NCBI GenBank assembly: GCA_902168105.1
Contig: CABHOY010000020.1
Coordinates: forward strand, 1-64,000
Direction: 5' to 3'
Origin: an uncultured Flavihumibacter sp.
GTDB lineage: Bacteria > Bacteroidota > Bacteroidia > Chitinophagales > Chitinophagaceae
Length of the DNA stretch: 64,000 nucleotides
The notes under the pieces were generated by a model, which did not search any database, was not told the origin of the DNA, and worked only from the letters and a program-made list of their open reading frames with translations. This document shows positions 27,544 through 37,206 of this stretch, in pieces (positions within the stretch are counted from its first letter, which is position 1; each line of letters starts with the position of its first letter). The position numbers and the translations under genes were made by a program.

Positions 27544-29435
27544 GCACCTGGAGAATCTTGCAGAAAAGCGTGAAAGTGGCGCATAACATGGGGTGGAAGT
27601 ATATTGCTTTTCGCTCGGTCTATGAACTTAACAGAAGAACAGGACGCCTTAAAAAACGTTTCCCGGAATCCCCGGCTATAACAAAATACCTGTCGCTCGA
27701 GCGTTGGAAGAATCAGGAGGCTAAGTTTTTCTTTAGCGGCAAGGATGAATTGAAAGTGCCCCGGCATCCTGATGCAGTTATCGCTGCCCGTTACGAAATG
27801 ATAAGAGAAGGTAAACTGTCCCTTTTTAACGGAAAGGTAGCTAACCTTGGTCTTGATTATAACTGGATGAAAAATCCGGATAGCGGGTTTGTTTATCAGG
27901 CCGATAAACACTGGACAGAGATAAATGATTATTCAAGAGAGGCAGGGGATATCAAATTTGTCTGGGAAAAGGCAAGATTCGCTTACTTGTACGATATCAT
28001 CCGCTATGACTATCATTTTAATGTAGACTGTTCGCCATTTGTGCTGAATGATATCCTTTCCTGGATAAAGGCGAATAAGGTGAATTGTGGTCCTCATTAT
28101 AAATGCAGTCAGGAGATCAGTCTGCGGGTCCTGAACTGGACATTTGCGTTACATTACTACCGCAATTCAGAGCATCTGACAGAGGCTGTATTTGAGCAGA
28201 TACAACATGCCATTTACTGGCAGCTGCACCATGTTTATGAGAACATCAACTTTTCGAGGATAGCTGTCAGAAATAATCATGCAATTACAGAAACGCTGGC
28301 ACTTTACCTCGGAGGACTATTATACCCGGATTTTCCGGGCGCAAAGATCTGGAAGGAAAACGGCAGAAAATGGTTTATCCAGGAGATCCTTTACCAGATT
28401 TATCCCGACGGGACCTATCTGCAGTTTTCGATGAACTATCACCGGGTGGTAGTGCAGCTTTTAACATGGGCGTTCCGGCTGGCGAAATTGAACGGAGAGG
28501 AGTTTCCTGACGCTGTTACAGACAGGGCGCGGAAATCACTCGGATTCCTCCGGTCCTGCATGAACGATAGCGATGGCTGGTTGCCTAATTATGGCGCTAA
28601 TGACGGAGCGCTTTTCTTTCCACTCAACAACCAGCAATATCGTGACTACCGGCCGCAGTTACAGGCATTGGCCACTTTACTTGATATAGATCCGGGATTC
28701 CCTGAAACATACGAGGACGTATACTGGTATGGACAGATGCCCGGAGAGGACAGGCAATTAGCTGCTGAAGGGCAGGATGGCCTGTTTATATACCCTGACG
28801 GCGGCTATTATATCTGCAGAGAGGAAGATACGCTTACATTCATGCGTTGCGGCAATCACCGCGACCGGCCTTCACAGGCGGATAATCTTCATCTTGATAT
28901 ATGGTATAAAGGTGAAAATATCCTGATAGATGCAGGTAGCTACAAATACAATACAAACGAGCAGACGCTGAGATATTTCATGGGGACGGCATCTCATAAT
29001 ACAGTGATGCTGGAAGACTTTGACCAGATGGAGAAAGGCCCGCGTTTTATCTGGTACAACTGGACGCAATGCAGGAATGCCGTTTTATATGAAAAGAAAG
29101 ACGAGTATGTGTGGGAAGGGGCCATATCAGCATTTCAGCATGCTGGCGCTGATATTATTCACCGGCGTGTAGTAAAAAAGAAAAAAGGGCAACCGTTGTG
29201 GAAGGTGGAAGACTACATCATGAATAAACCGGTGCAGATGAGAATGCATCAGTTATGGCATACTACATTACCGGAAGCTATCAACTGGCGGGCAGTGGAC
29301 GTAGATAAGAAAATTATCAGAGAAGAAGAAAGACCGGGCGTTCATTCATCCCTGTATGGTTTGAAGGAAGAGAGCCGGGAAATTGTATTTACTACAGACC
29401 AGCATGCAATCATCACAGAGATAAGTTTAATATAG
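27540..29435 (+). CDS. Heparinase II/III family protein within the polysaccharide operon
   Basis: A 631-aa protein. Residues about 100-330 form an alpha/alpha-toroid-like region with RNNHAITETLALYLGGLL. Residues about 400-600 form the beta-sandwich Heparinase II/III region, with YPDGGYYICREEDTLTFMRCG, ADNLHLDIWYKGENILID and the TASHNTVMLEDFDQM segment. Family members are lyases of uronate-containing polysaccharides. There is no signal peptide (the N-terminus is basic and amphipathic), so it may act in the cytoplasm or have a biosynthetic role, as often seen for O-antigen cluster homologues. It is tightly coupled to the epimerase and the next glycosyltransferase (4-nt overlap and 4-nt gap). 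Confidence 0.88.
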   Translation: MSTWRILQKSVKVAHNMGWKYIAFRSVYELNRRTGRLKKRFPESPAITKYLSLERWKNQEAKFFFSGKDELKVPRHPDAVIAARYEMIREGKLSLFNGKVANLGLDYNWMKNPDSGFVYQADKHWTEINDYSREAGDIKFVWEKARFAYLYDIIRYDYHFNVDCSPFVLNDILSWIKANKVNCGPHYKCSQEISLRVLNWTFALHYYRNSEHLTEAVFEQIQHAIYWQLHHVYENINFSRIAVRNNHAITETLALYLGGLLYPDFPGAKIWKENGRKWFIQEILYQIYPDGTYLQFSMNYHRVVVQLLTWAFRLAKLNGEEFPDAVTDRARKSLGFLRSCMNDSDGWLPNYGANDGALFFPLNNQQYRDYRPQLQALATLLDIDPGFPETYEDVYWYGQMPGEDRQLAAEGQDGLFIYPDGGYYICREEDTLTFMRCGNHRDRPSQADNLHLDIWYKGENILIDAGSYKYNTNEQTLRYFMGTASHNTVMLEDFDQMEKGPRFIWYNWTQCRNAVLYEKKDEYVWEGAISAFQHAGADIIHRRVVKKKKGQPLWKVEDYIMNKPVQMRMHQLWHTTLPEAINWRAVDVDKKIIREEERPGVHSSLYGLKEESREIVFTTDQHAIITEISLI

Positions 29436-29439
29436 AATT

Positions 29440-30708
29440 ATGAAGATCTTATTGATTCATCAGTATTTTTTGGAGGAAGATGATCCGGGAGGCTCCAGGT
29501 GGAATGAGATAACCAAGACCTGGACTGACCAAGGGCATAGTGTGACGGTGCTGGCGGGAATGATCCACGCCAATGGATCGGAGAAACGTACGGAATACAA
29601 GAAGAAATATTTTGTGAAGAAACAGCAGGGAAATGTAACGGTGTGGAGATGTCATGTTTCGGAGTCTTATAACCTTAACTTCCTCGGGCGTTTATGGGGG
29701 TATTTCTCATTTATGTTCTCTTCTTTATGGGCCGGACTGGTGAAGATAAACGGGAAATTCGATGTAGTGATCGTTACATCGCCACCGCTGTTTGTCGGGT
29801 TTTCAGGGTATGTATTGTCGCGGGTAAAACGGTTGCCTTTCCTGTTTGAAGTTAGGGACCTGTGGCCGGAATCCGCTATTGATACCGGAGTACTTAAAAA
29901 TAAAATGATCATTAAGCTGGCATACTGGTTTGAAAATTTCATTTACCGGAAAGCATCGTTGATTAACGTACTGACCCCCGCATTCTATAACACCTTAAGA
30001 GATAAAAAGAATATTCCGGAAGACAAACTGATCTTCATTCCTAATGCGGCAGATTTTTCCTTGTCGGATAATCTGCTGGAAACATTTAACCGGGACAAGT
30101 TCCGTGAGGAACACCGTTTGAACGGGCACTTTGTCATTACGTATGTAGGCGCTCACGGCGTAGCCAATCATCTTGAACAGATACTGGATGCAGGTAAGCA
30201 GCTGGAGGATACACCGGTATTATTCCTGCTGATAGGTCAGGGAATGGAAAAGAAACGCCTGCAACAGCTCGCGCTGGATATGAAAGTGACGAATGTACGT
30301 TTCCTTGACTCCGTACCTAAACAGGAAGTATTCAAATACATACTGGCATCCGAAATGGGCGCTTCTGTGCTAAAAAGGGTAGATACCTTCAAAACAGTTT
30401 ACTCCAACAAAACGTTTGATTATATGGCTTGTAAAAAGCCTATCCTGATGGCGATCGATGGCGTGTCCCGCGAACTGGTGGAAACTGCCGGGGCAGGCTG
30501 TTATGTTGAGCCGGAGAATACTGCCGAGTACAGCCGTATTATACGCGAATACCTGTTACAGCCTGAGAGGCTGGTGAAAGAGGGAGAGAGCGGGTTTGCC
30601 TATGCGAAGCAGAATTTTGACAGGCAGGTGCTGGCATTACGGTACGTTGATTTTATACAGCAGAAAGTAGTAAAAAACGGTAGTCTGAAAAATGCAGTTG
30701 TACAGTAA
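29440..30708 (+). CDS. Glycosyltransferase WbuB-like, GT4 family
   Basis: A 422-aa GT-B enzyme with the WbuB-type N-terminus (LLIHQYFLEEDDPGGSRW) and FLFEVRDLWPESAID. The donor domain has ITYVGAHGVANHLEQILDAG, FLDSVPKQEVFKYILASEMG and SNKTFDYMACKKPILMAIDG. WbuB enzymes add the second sugar, often an N-acetylated 6-deoxyhexosamine, to the lipid-linked first residue. Its 3' end overlaps the initiating transferase gene by 17 nt, fitting consecutive action of the two enzymes. Confidence 0.9.
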   Translation: MKILLIHQYFLEEDDPGGSRWNEITKTWTDQGHSVTVLAGMIHANGSEKRTEYKKKYFVKKQQGNVTVWRCHVSESYNLNFLGRLWGYFSFMFSSLWAGLVKINGKFDVVIVTSPPLFVGFSGYVLSRVKRLPFLFEVRDLWPESAIDTGVLKNKMIIKLAYWFENFIYRKASLINVLTPAFYNTLRDKKNIPEDKLIFIPNAADFSLSDNLLETFNRDKFREEHRLNGHFVITYVGAHGVANHLEQILDAGKQLEDTPVLFLLIGQGMEKKRLQQLALDMKVTNVRFLDSVPKQEVFKYILASEMGASVLKRVDTFKTVYSNKTFDYMACKKPILMAIDGVSRELVETAGAGCYVEPENTAEYSRIIREYLLQPERLVKEGESGFAYAKQNFDRQVLALRYVDFIQQKVVKNGSLKNAVVQ

Positions 30709-31309
30709 TATCATCAAGCCTTTATTTGACAGTTTAGTGGCGCTGGTTGCGTTACTGCTGCTATCGCCATTATTTATATTTCTCACCATATTCCTGTATT
30801 GGGCCAATGACGGTAAACCCTTCTTTCGTCAACCCAGGCCGGGAAAGAACGGACGCGTTTTCCGGGTCGTCAAGTTTAAAACGATGAATGACAAACGGGG
30901 AAGCGATGGCCAACTATTACCGGACGAAGCCAGGCTGACCCCGGTGGGTAAGTTTGTCAGGAAGACCTCCCTGGACGAAATTCCCCAGTTATTAAATGTT
31001 TTAAAGGGCGATATGAGCCTGGTAGGGCCCCGTCCTTTATTGGTAGAATATTTGCCATTGTATAACGAGGAGCAGCGGAAACGCCATGATGTACGGCCGG
31101 GTATTACCGGTTGGGCGCAGGTAAATGGAAGGAACGCCATCAGCTGGCGGGAGAAGTTTGCATATGACGTGTGGTATGTAGATAATATCAGTTTACTCCT
31201 GGACTTGAAAATATTGTGGATGACAGTATTGAAAGTGATACAGTCGGAAGGGGTAAATTCCGCGTCTTCAGCAACGATGGAGAGATTTACAGGAAACGAT
31301 GCATATTAA
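30692..31309 (+). CDS. Initiating phosphosugar transferase (PglC-like, short form)
   Basis: A 205-aa monotopic phosphoglycosyltransferase. A single N-terminal re-entrant hydrophobic segment (about residues 12-36) is followed by the catalytic region: FRVVKFKTM, the DE dyad in SLDEIPQLLNVLKGDMS (Asp95-Glu96), VGPRPLL and RPGITGWAQVNGRN. It transfers a sugar-1-phosphate from UDP-sugar to undecaprenyl phosphate, the first committed step of repeat-unit assembly. The short form is like PglC, which uses UDP-di-N-acetylbacillosamine, and the neighbouring aminotransferase supports that donor. Confidence 0.9.
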   Translation: MQLYSNIIKPLFDSLVALVALLLLSPLFIFLTIFLYWANDGKPFFRQPRPGKNGRVFRVVKFKTMNDKRGSDGQLLPDEARLTPVGKFVRKTSLDEIPQLLNVLKGDMSLVGPRPLLVEYLPLYNEEQRKRHDVRPGITGWAQVNGRNAISWREKFAYDVWYVDNISLLLDLKILWMTVLKVIQSEGVNSASSATMERFTGNDAY

Positions 31310-31312
31310 GTT

Positions 31313-32491
31313 ATGGCTAACGATACAAAAACTTTAAACAGTAAAAGTGTGAACACAAAAATATGGTTATCGTCGCCTCATATGGGCAGTAAGGAACAGG
31401 CATACGTGCAGGAAGCTTTTGAAACGAACTGGATTGCCCCTTTAGGGCCTCATGTAGACGGTTTTGAGCGTGATCTGGCACTTTGTACAGGGGCAGGGCA
31501 TGTAGCGGCGCTATCGTCAGGAACAGCGGCATTACACCTGGCACTTATTTTACTGGGTGTTGAAAGGGGAGACGAGGTGATCTGTCAGAGTATGACATTT
31601 TCGGCATCAGCCAATCCTATTGCATACCAGGGCGCTGTACCGGTATTTGTGGATAGTGAGGAAGATACATGGAATATGGACCCTGCCTTACTGGAAGCGG
31701 CCATTAAGGAAAGGCTTGCGAAGGGTAAAAAGCCTAAGGTGATCATTCCGGTACATTTATACGGCATGCCGGCAAAAATGGAGGAAATACTGGCAATAGC
31801 GACGGCATATGACATCCCTGTAGTTGAAGATGCGGCGGAAGCACTGGGCTCTTTCTATAAGGATAAGGCCTGTGGTACATTCGGTGACCTGGGAATACTC
31901 AGCTTTAACGGCAATAAGATCATTACAACGAGTGGTGGTGGCGCACTTGCCGGAAATAGCGAGAGCCTCATAAAGAAGGCGCGTTTTCTGGCAACGCAGG
32001 CGAGGGATGCGGCGCCGCATTATCAACATAGCCATATAGGATATAATTACCGGATGAGTAACGTATGTGCCGGTATCGGAAGAGGGCAGATGGAAGTCTT
32101 GAATGAACGTGTGCAACAGAGAAGAAGTAATTATGAATACTATGTCAGCCAGTTGAGCGAACATCCGGGCATCACTTTTGTTAGTGAGCCGGAGGGCTAC
32201 TATTCTAACAGGTGGCTGACCACGATATTAGTCAATCCAGCCGAAAGTAACGGGGTTACAAGAGAGGAGCTGAGAATAGCTTTGGAAAAAGAAAACATTG
32301 AATCACGGCCTTTGTGGAAGCCCATGCATATGCAGCCGGTTTTTGAAGGGGCGCCTGCATATACAAATGGCGTATCAGAGAAGTTATTTGACGAAGGACT
32401 TTGTTTACCAAGCGGATCGAACCTGACAAAACATGATCTGGACAGAGTCGTGAATGTATTTAATGAAATAATGCAGCCACAGAAAGTGTAA
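31313..32491 (+). CDS. DegT/DnrJ/EryC1/StrS aminotransferase (PglE-like)
   Basis: A 392-aa PLP-dependent aminotransferase of the sugar-nucleotide group. It starts with IWLSSPHMGSKEQAYVQEAF. PLP contacts include SSGTAALHLAL and VVEDAAEALGS, with the Schiff-base Lys202 in FNGNKIITTSGGG. The later HIGYNYRMSNVCAGIGRGQM is also typical. It most likely aminates a UDP-4-keto-6-deoxy-GlcNAc formed by the dehydratase at 8041, as PglE does. It begins 3 nt after the PglC-like gene. Other DegT enzymes make different amino sugars, so the exact product is inferred. Confidence 0.9.
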   Translation: MANDTKTLNSKSVNTKIWLSSPHMGSKEQAYVQEAFETNWIAPLGPHVDGFERDLALCTGAGHVAALSSGTAALHLALILLGVERGDEVICQSMTFSASANPIAYQGAVPVFVDSEEDTWNMDPALLEAAIKERLAKGKKPKVIIPVHLYGMPAKMEEILAIATAYDIPVVEDAAEALGSFYKDKACGTFGDLGILSFNGNKIITTSGGGALAGNSESLIKKARFLATQARDAAPHYQHSHIGYNYRMSNVCAGIGRGQMEVLNERVQQRRSNYEYYVSQLSEHPGITFVSEPEGYYSNRWLTTILVNPAESNGVTREELRIALEKENIESRPLWKPMHMQPVFEGAPAYTNGVSEKLFDEGLCLPSGSNLTKHDLDRVVNVFNEIMQPQKV

Positions 32492-32544
32492 GAAGAGGTT
32501 CCGCAAAAGATAAAAATGTGGTTGTGGAAAAATCACTGAAGGTT

Positions 32545-34314
32545 ATGAGAAAGACATTTTTATTACTGGCACTATTATCGGGCGTGTTCATCAGCAGGGT
32601 ACAGGCTATTGTGATCGTCAAAAATAAAGTGGCGGTGTCGGGGATCGTCGTTGCAAAGGATGCGAGTGCGCAGGTACAGGCAGCGGCAAAGATGCTGCAG
32701 TTATACCTGCAGAAAAGCACTGGCGCCACGGTACCTGTCAGTGATCAGAAGCAGGGAACATCAAACCTGTATGTCGGGAAAGGTGCATACAGCGGTATGG
32801 GAAATATATCGTTGGATGAAGATGGATTTCTCTTACAATCAGTTGACGCCAATAACTTTGTGATCCTGGGAGGAAGCGACTGGGGAACAGAGTTTGGGGT
32901 CTATGATTTTCTGGAAAGATTTGTGGGAGTAAGGTGGTTGCTGCCTACCGACCTGGGAACAGTAATACCGAAACTAAGTACGCTAGAAATACCTTCTGTT
33001 AAGATTGTCGAAAAACCTGTATTTCTATCACGTGCGTTATCTCCTATTGTTATAGAAAAAAATACGACCCCTTTAAATCAATGGGGAAGAGTGAACAGGT
33101 TGAGGAGCCGTGTAACGGTGTCTCACAATCTTAAGAACCTGTTCCCGCCTGCCAAATATACCCGGTCTAATCCTGAGTTCTATCCGATGATAAAAGGAAG
33201 AAAACTTTTGCCTAAAGATAATAATGATCAGGCCTGGCAGCCTGACTTTGCAGCTGCCGGTATTGCAGATGCGGCATCAAAGGAAATCGTGAACTGGTTT
33301 GACAGGAATAAGAATGTCTCGAATTTTTCTTTGGGCATCAATGATTCCGGCAATTTCAGTGAACCGGCCGCTAACACTGCCAATGCCAGGAGCATGGCGC
33401 AGAAAAACGTAATGGGATTTGCCAATGCGTCTGACCAGTATTATTCCTGGGCCAATAGCGTGATCAGTAAGGTCAGGAAGGTATATCCCGGAAAAAAATA
33501 TACAGTTCTGGCTTATACTTCTGTGGCTGAACCTCCATCAGATAAAAAGGTAGATAAAGATATCATTCCGTTTATCGCCTTTGAAAGAATACGTTGGGGA
33601 AATGACGGGTTGAAGAAAACGGATCAGGAGTTAACGCAACGTTGGGAACAGGCTGCAGAGACATTAGGATGGTATGATTATGTTTATGGCAATACTTATA
33701 TGGTACCTCGGGTCTGGTTCCATTCTATGAAAGAATACCTGAGTTGGGGAAACGCGCATAAAGTAAAATATTATTATGGTGAGCTGTACCCTAACTGGGG
33801 GGAAGGGCCTAAAGCCTGGGTGTTAGCAAAATTGTTATGGAACCCCAACCAGGATGTAGACGTCTTGCTGAACGATTGGTATACCAACGCCGCCGGTAAA
33901 CAGGGCGGAACGAAGTTGAAGGCTTTTTACGCAATATGGGAGAAATTCTGGTCGCAGGATATATTTGCCAATAACGGCAATTCTGATACACGTAGCAGGA
34001 TCACATTTTTTAATCCGTCTTACCTGGCGTCTGTCCCGGATGATTACCTAACGCAATCAGATAAACTGATCGGCGATGCTTACAAACTGGCGGAAACTGA
34101 ACAGCAAAAAGCGCTGGTGTCCAAGTTAACCCAAATGTGGACAGTATATAGAACGTCAGTAATTGCCTATAAAAAATACCAGAAAGGTAGCAGGAACTCT
34201 CCTGAGGGAAGAGAAAGATTGAAATTGCTGCAATCGTTAACGAGCGACCTCATTTATTCGTTACCTGCAAATGCAATACTCGGCCGGGCCACTGTGGCTG
34301 GGAAGGATTGGTGA
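32545..34314 (+). CDS. Secreted DUF4838 protein (alpha-glucuronidase-like N-terminal fold)
   Basis: A 589-aa protein with a clear signal peptide (MRKTFLLLALLSGVFISRVQA). An upstream in-frame ATG at 32518 would bury it, so 32545 is chosen. Residues about 30-150 resemble the N-terminal domain shared by DUF4838 and GH67-like enzymes (AAAKMLQLYLQKSTGATVPV, LYVGKG, GVYDFLERFVGVRWLLP). The rest is the DUF4838 barrel region (FSLGINDSGNFSEP, WYDYVYGNTYMVPRVWFHSM). It is probably a periplasmic or surface carbohydrate-active protein that trims or degrades the polymer made by this locus; no activity is established. It ends the main operon before a terminator at 34378. Confidence 0.85.
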   Translation: MRKTFLLLALLSGVFISRVQAIVIVKNKVAVSGIVVAKDASAQVQAAAKMLQLYLQKSTGATVPVSDQKQGTSNLYVGKGAYSGMGNISLDEDGFLLQSVDANNFVILGGSDWGTEFGVYDFLERFVGVRWLLPTDLGTVIPKLSTLEIPSVKIVEKPVFLSRALSPIVIEKNTTPLNQWGRVNRLRSRVTVSHNLKNLFPPAKYTRSNPEFYPMIKGRKLLPKDNNDQAWQPDFAAAGIADAASKEIVNWFDRNKNVSNFSLGINDSGNFSEPAANTANARSMAQKNVMGFANASDQYYSWANSVISKVRKVYPGKKYTVLAYTSVAEPPSDKKVDKDIIPFIAFERIRWGNDGLKKTDQELTQRWEQAAETLGWYDYVYGNTYMVPRVWFHSMKEYLSWGNAHKVKYYYGELYPNWGEGPKAWVLAKLLWNPNQDVDVLLNDWYTNAAGKQGGTKLKAFYAIWEKFWSQDIFANNGNSDTRSRITFFNPSYLASVPDDYLTQSDKLIGDAYKLAETEQQKALVSKLTQMWTVYRTSVIAYKKYQKGSRNSPEGRERLKLLQSLTSDLIYSLPANAILGRATVAGKDW

Positions 34315-34377
34315 GTCCGCTAATATATTGAAGATGCAATAATCACGTATGTTTATTTTTTAAATATTTATTCTTGC

Positions 34378-34403
34378 AAACCACTATTTATATAGTGGTT
34401 TTT
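34378..34403 (+). terminator. Terminator at the end of the main polysaccharide operon
   Basis: AAACCACTAT (34378-34387) pairs with ATAGTGGTTT (34392-34401) around a 4-nt loop and runs into a TTTTT tract. It lies 63 nt after the DUF4838 stop and immediately precedes a TATATTTG promoter element. Confidence 0.75.
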
Positions 34404-34404
34404 G

Positions 34405-34412
34405 TATATTTG
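34405..34412 (+). promoter_or_regulatory. Bacteroidota-type -7 element for the T9SS surface-protein gene
   Basis: TATATTTG is an exact TAnnTTTG match just after the terminator and 81 nt before the ATG at 34494, giving the gene its own transcription start near 34419. A 9-bp hairpin (CTTACAACC/GGTTGTAAG, 34448-34467) lies in the resulting leader. Confidence 0.5.
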
Positions 34413-34493
34413 ATACGAATCGAATTTACTATTCCTGATGAATACCCCTTACAACCCAGGTTGTAAGTAGTTGGTAACCTATCCTATGAACCT

Positions 34494-36128
34494 ATGAAAA
34501 TCATTGTCCGTCTATCCCGGCAATGGAATACCGTGCGCGAAAGCCGCCCATTCTTTGTTGGAGAAAAACCATTAACCTGTACCGGTCTAAAGTTTTTCTG
34601 TTGTTTATTGATATCTGGTGTGTTGGTAGTTAATGCCGTCGGCCAGGATATTCCGTTGGTCAATCCTTCGCTGGAAGATAAGCCTAAGGATAATAAAGCA
34701 CCCGCAGGCTGGGTCATCGCCGGCGAGACGCCCGATGTCCAACCCGGCATGTATAAGGTCAACGTGCCGCCTGCTAATGGTAGATCTTATGTAGGATTAC
34801 ATAGCGGAGCTGGATACCTGGAAGGGATCGCACAGGAACTGACGATTGAAATGCGGGAGGGGAGATCATATAATCTTGCATTTGATCTCGTCTATTATGC
34901 TGATTACGTGTACAGAGGTTGTTACGGGCACGTTTCCATTTATGGTGGTAATAGTCCTGGCGATACGGCTGAACTGTTATGGAATTCAGGGGTTTTCTAT
35001 CATACTGACTGGCAACGTTATTCAGCTAATATCAATCCGTCGGCGAATTATAAATACCTGTCTGTTTATACCACAGTATTGCCGCTGGAATGTAATAGTG
35101 CATACGGGTCGGTTGCATTGATAGATAATTTCTCGCCAGAGTTGAAACAAGTGCCACAGATCAGTATTGCCGCTACTAACACCTGTAAGGGAAGAAATAC
35201 AGGAAATATCACTGTCAAAGTTGTTTCCGGAACAGGCCCCTTTACTTATGAGTGGTTCCCTGGCGGCGAAACCACCAGCCATTTGTCCGATCTGCCTGCG
35301 GGTGAATACAAGGTACAGGTAACAGCAAAGAACGGCCTGAAGATCTCCGGAAGAATTGACATTCAGGAATCCGATCTGTCAAGTTCGTACGTAGTGACAG
35401 GCGGCCTGTGCAATGGTGAGGATAAAAATAGTCTGCAAATAAATACAACCGGAGGACGACCACCTTACCGTTATTTCTTCAACGGATCAGATCAAAGCGT
35501 TAGTTCACCTGAGTTTGATCATCTGCCGGAAGGCAATTATTATGTAAAAGTCGAGGACGAAAGTGGTTGCTATAATATGCTCGATGCCATCACTGTCACT
35601 GATCCTGCAAGATTGGAACTGCAAAGTGTTTTAACGAGAAATACAAGCTGTAGCAGTGTGCATGACGGACAGATAATTCTGACACCGGTGGGAGGGACGC
35701 CTCCTTATCAATATAGTATTCCCGCTAAACATATCGTACAATCGGACAGTATATTAAAGCAGCTTGATGAAGGCCGGTATAATTATAGCGTATCTGACAG
35801 TCACGGGTGTATTGTAGAAGGGGTCGCAGATATTGATATGGAGTTACGTGATTGTGCTGTTTATATTCCTACTGCTTTTAGTCCGAACAGGGATGGTATC
35901 AATGATCTGTTCAGGGTGAGGGTAAATGATGCTGTGACTGCTTTCAGATTAGCTATTTATGGAAGATGGGGGAATCTTTTTTTTGAGACGAACAATCCGG
36001 ATGAAGGATGGAATGGCACACAACAGGGGATTGATCTGCCCGCAGGCAGTTACCTCTGGCTGGTAACATACAATAATAGCAAGGGGCAGCCGGTAAAACA
36101 GCAGGGAACACTTGTATTGGTGAGATAA
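34494..36128 (+). CDS. Surface/secreted protein with SprB-like repeats and T9SS type B sorting domain
   Basis: A 544-aa protein. A hydrophobic segment (about 31-50, ending VNAVGQD) forms a long signal peptide. Residues about 52-225 look like a carbohydrate-binding-type sandwich (LVNPSLEDK, YVGLHSGAGYLEGI). Three SprB-like repeats follow (about 227-290, 296-366, 370-446), each with a GxxPYxY/PFTYEW core and LPxGxYxVxVxD end. Residues about 451-544 form the gliding-motility-associated type B C-terminal domain (YIPTAFSPNRDGINDLFRV to QGTLVLVR). It should be exported by type IX secretion and remain at the surface, perhaps binding the polymer encoded upstream. It has its own promoter and lies between the operon terminator and the FkbM gene. 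Confidence 0.9.
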   Translation: MKIIVRLSRQWNTVRESRPFFVGEKPLTCTGLKFFCCLLISGVLVVNAVGQDIPLVNPSLEDKPKDNKAPAGWVIAGETPDVQPGMYKVNVPPANGRSYVGLHSGAGYLEGIAQELTIEMREGRSYNLAFDLVYYADYVYRGCYGHVSIYGGNSPGDTAELLWNSGVFYHTDWQRYSANINPSANYKYLSVYTTVLPLECNSAYGSVALIDNFSPELKQVPQISIAATNTCKGRNTGNITVKVVSGTGPFTYEWFPGGETTSHLSDLPAGEYKVQVTAKNGLKISGRIDIQESDLSSSYVVTGGLCNGEDKNSLQINTTGGRPPYRYFFNGSDQSVSSPEFDHLPEGNYYVKVEDESGCYNMLDAITVTDPARLELQSVLTRNTSCSSVHDGQIILTPVGGTPPYQYSIPAKHIVQSDSILKQLDEGRYNYSVSDSHGCIVEGVADIDMELRDCAVYIPTAFSPNRDGINDLFRVRVNDAVTAFRLAIYGRWGNLFFETNNPDEGWNGTQQGIDLPAGSYLWLVTYNNSKGQPVKQQGTLVLVR

Positions 36129-36293
36129 AAAATTATCAGTGATGTTTATACGGGATGAAAGAACTTTCTGTCGGGAAATATGTTGTAGATTAATTAAACA
36201 GGATGTAGATTTTCGGACAGGAAAAGAAGGAGTTTAGCGCGATAGTAGAGAAGCAGGTACACCAAATATTCATGTGAACTTAATTGCGGAATT

Positions 36294-37187
36294 ATGCCAA
36301 ACATGAGCATTATCACTACGTTAAAATATCTGACGAATCACCCGTTATGTACTGATCATAAACTCCGGACCCTTTTGCGTTTCATAGGCTGGCAGATCAC
36401 TACGAGACTGATGCCATATCCGGTTATTTATCAGTTTACAGCAAAATCGAAACTCATCGTACAGAAAGGAATGTATGGTGCTACAGGAAATTTGTATTGT
36501 GGGTTACATGAGTTCCATGATATGGGCTTCCTACTTCATTTATTAAGAGCAGGAGATCTTTTTGTGGATGCAGGCGCTAATATCGGAGGGTATACTATAT
36601 TGGCATCAGCTGACAAAGAAGCAAACACTATTGCTATTGAACCCGGTTCTTCTGCCTACATGAACCTGATGACAAATGTTCGTATCAATGATATCGGGAG
36701 CAGGGTACATGCATTAAATATTGCTTTAGGGGCTACTACGGGAGTGGTTGATTTTACGCTCTCTCTGGATACTACTAATCATGTGGTAGTTGAAAAAAAT
36801 GAGGCTACGGATACTGTCAAGGTCAATATGGACACACTCGACAACATATTGGAAAAGCAATCACCGTTACTGCTGAAAATTGACGTGGAAGGTTTTGAAA
36901 CGGAGGTGTTAAAAGGAGCAAAAAAAACACTTCAAAATCAAAACCTGAAAGCGATCATTATCGAATTAAATGGTTTGAGTGAACGATACGGCATTGAGAA
37001 CAGGAAGAATCATGAGGCGCTTTTGGAATATGGCTTCATGCCATATTCTTATAATCCATTGAATAAAGAACTGATTAAATGCGAGGCCTTGGGCCGGAGT
37101 AATACAATCTATATCCGAGATGTAGATTTTGTAAAAGAGAGATTAAATACTGCCGATAAAGTGCATCTGCGGAACCAGGTTATCTGA
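36294..37187 (+). CDS. FkbM-family methyltransferase
   Basis: A 297-aa protein with a C-terminal SAM-dependent methyltransferase domain: motif I FVDAGANIGGYTILAS (around residue 88), IAIEPGSSAYMNLMTNVRIN, and the FkbM hallmark LLKIDVEGFETEVLKGA (around residue 198). FkbM enzymes O-methylate hydroxyls of sugars or polyketides. In this context it probably methylates a sugar of the polymer. It is followed by a strong terminator, so it is transcribed separately from the acetyltransferase downstream. A TTG-N20-TAGATTTT pattern about 90 nt upstream could be its promoter. Confidence 0.88.
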   Translation: MPNMSIITTLKYLTNHPLCTDHKLRTLLRFIGWQITTRLMPYPVIYQFTAKSKLIVQKGMYGATGNLYCGLHEFHDMGFLLHLLRAGDLFVDAGANIGGYTILASADKEANTIAIEPGSSAYMNLMTNVRINDIGSRVHALNIALGATTGVVDFTLSLDTTNHVVVEKNEATDTVKVNMDTLDNILEKQSPLLLKIDVEGFETEVLKGAKKTLQNQNLKAIIIELNGLSERYGIENRKNHEALLEYGFMPYSYNPLNKELIKCEALGRSNTIYIRDVDFVKERLNTADKVHLRNQVI

Positions 37188-37206
37188 GATGGCACTTTAA
37201 TTGCTG

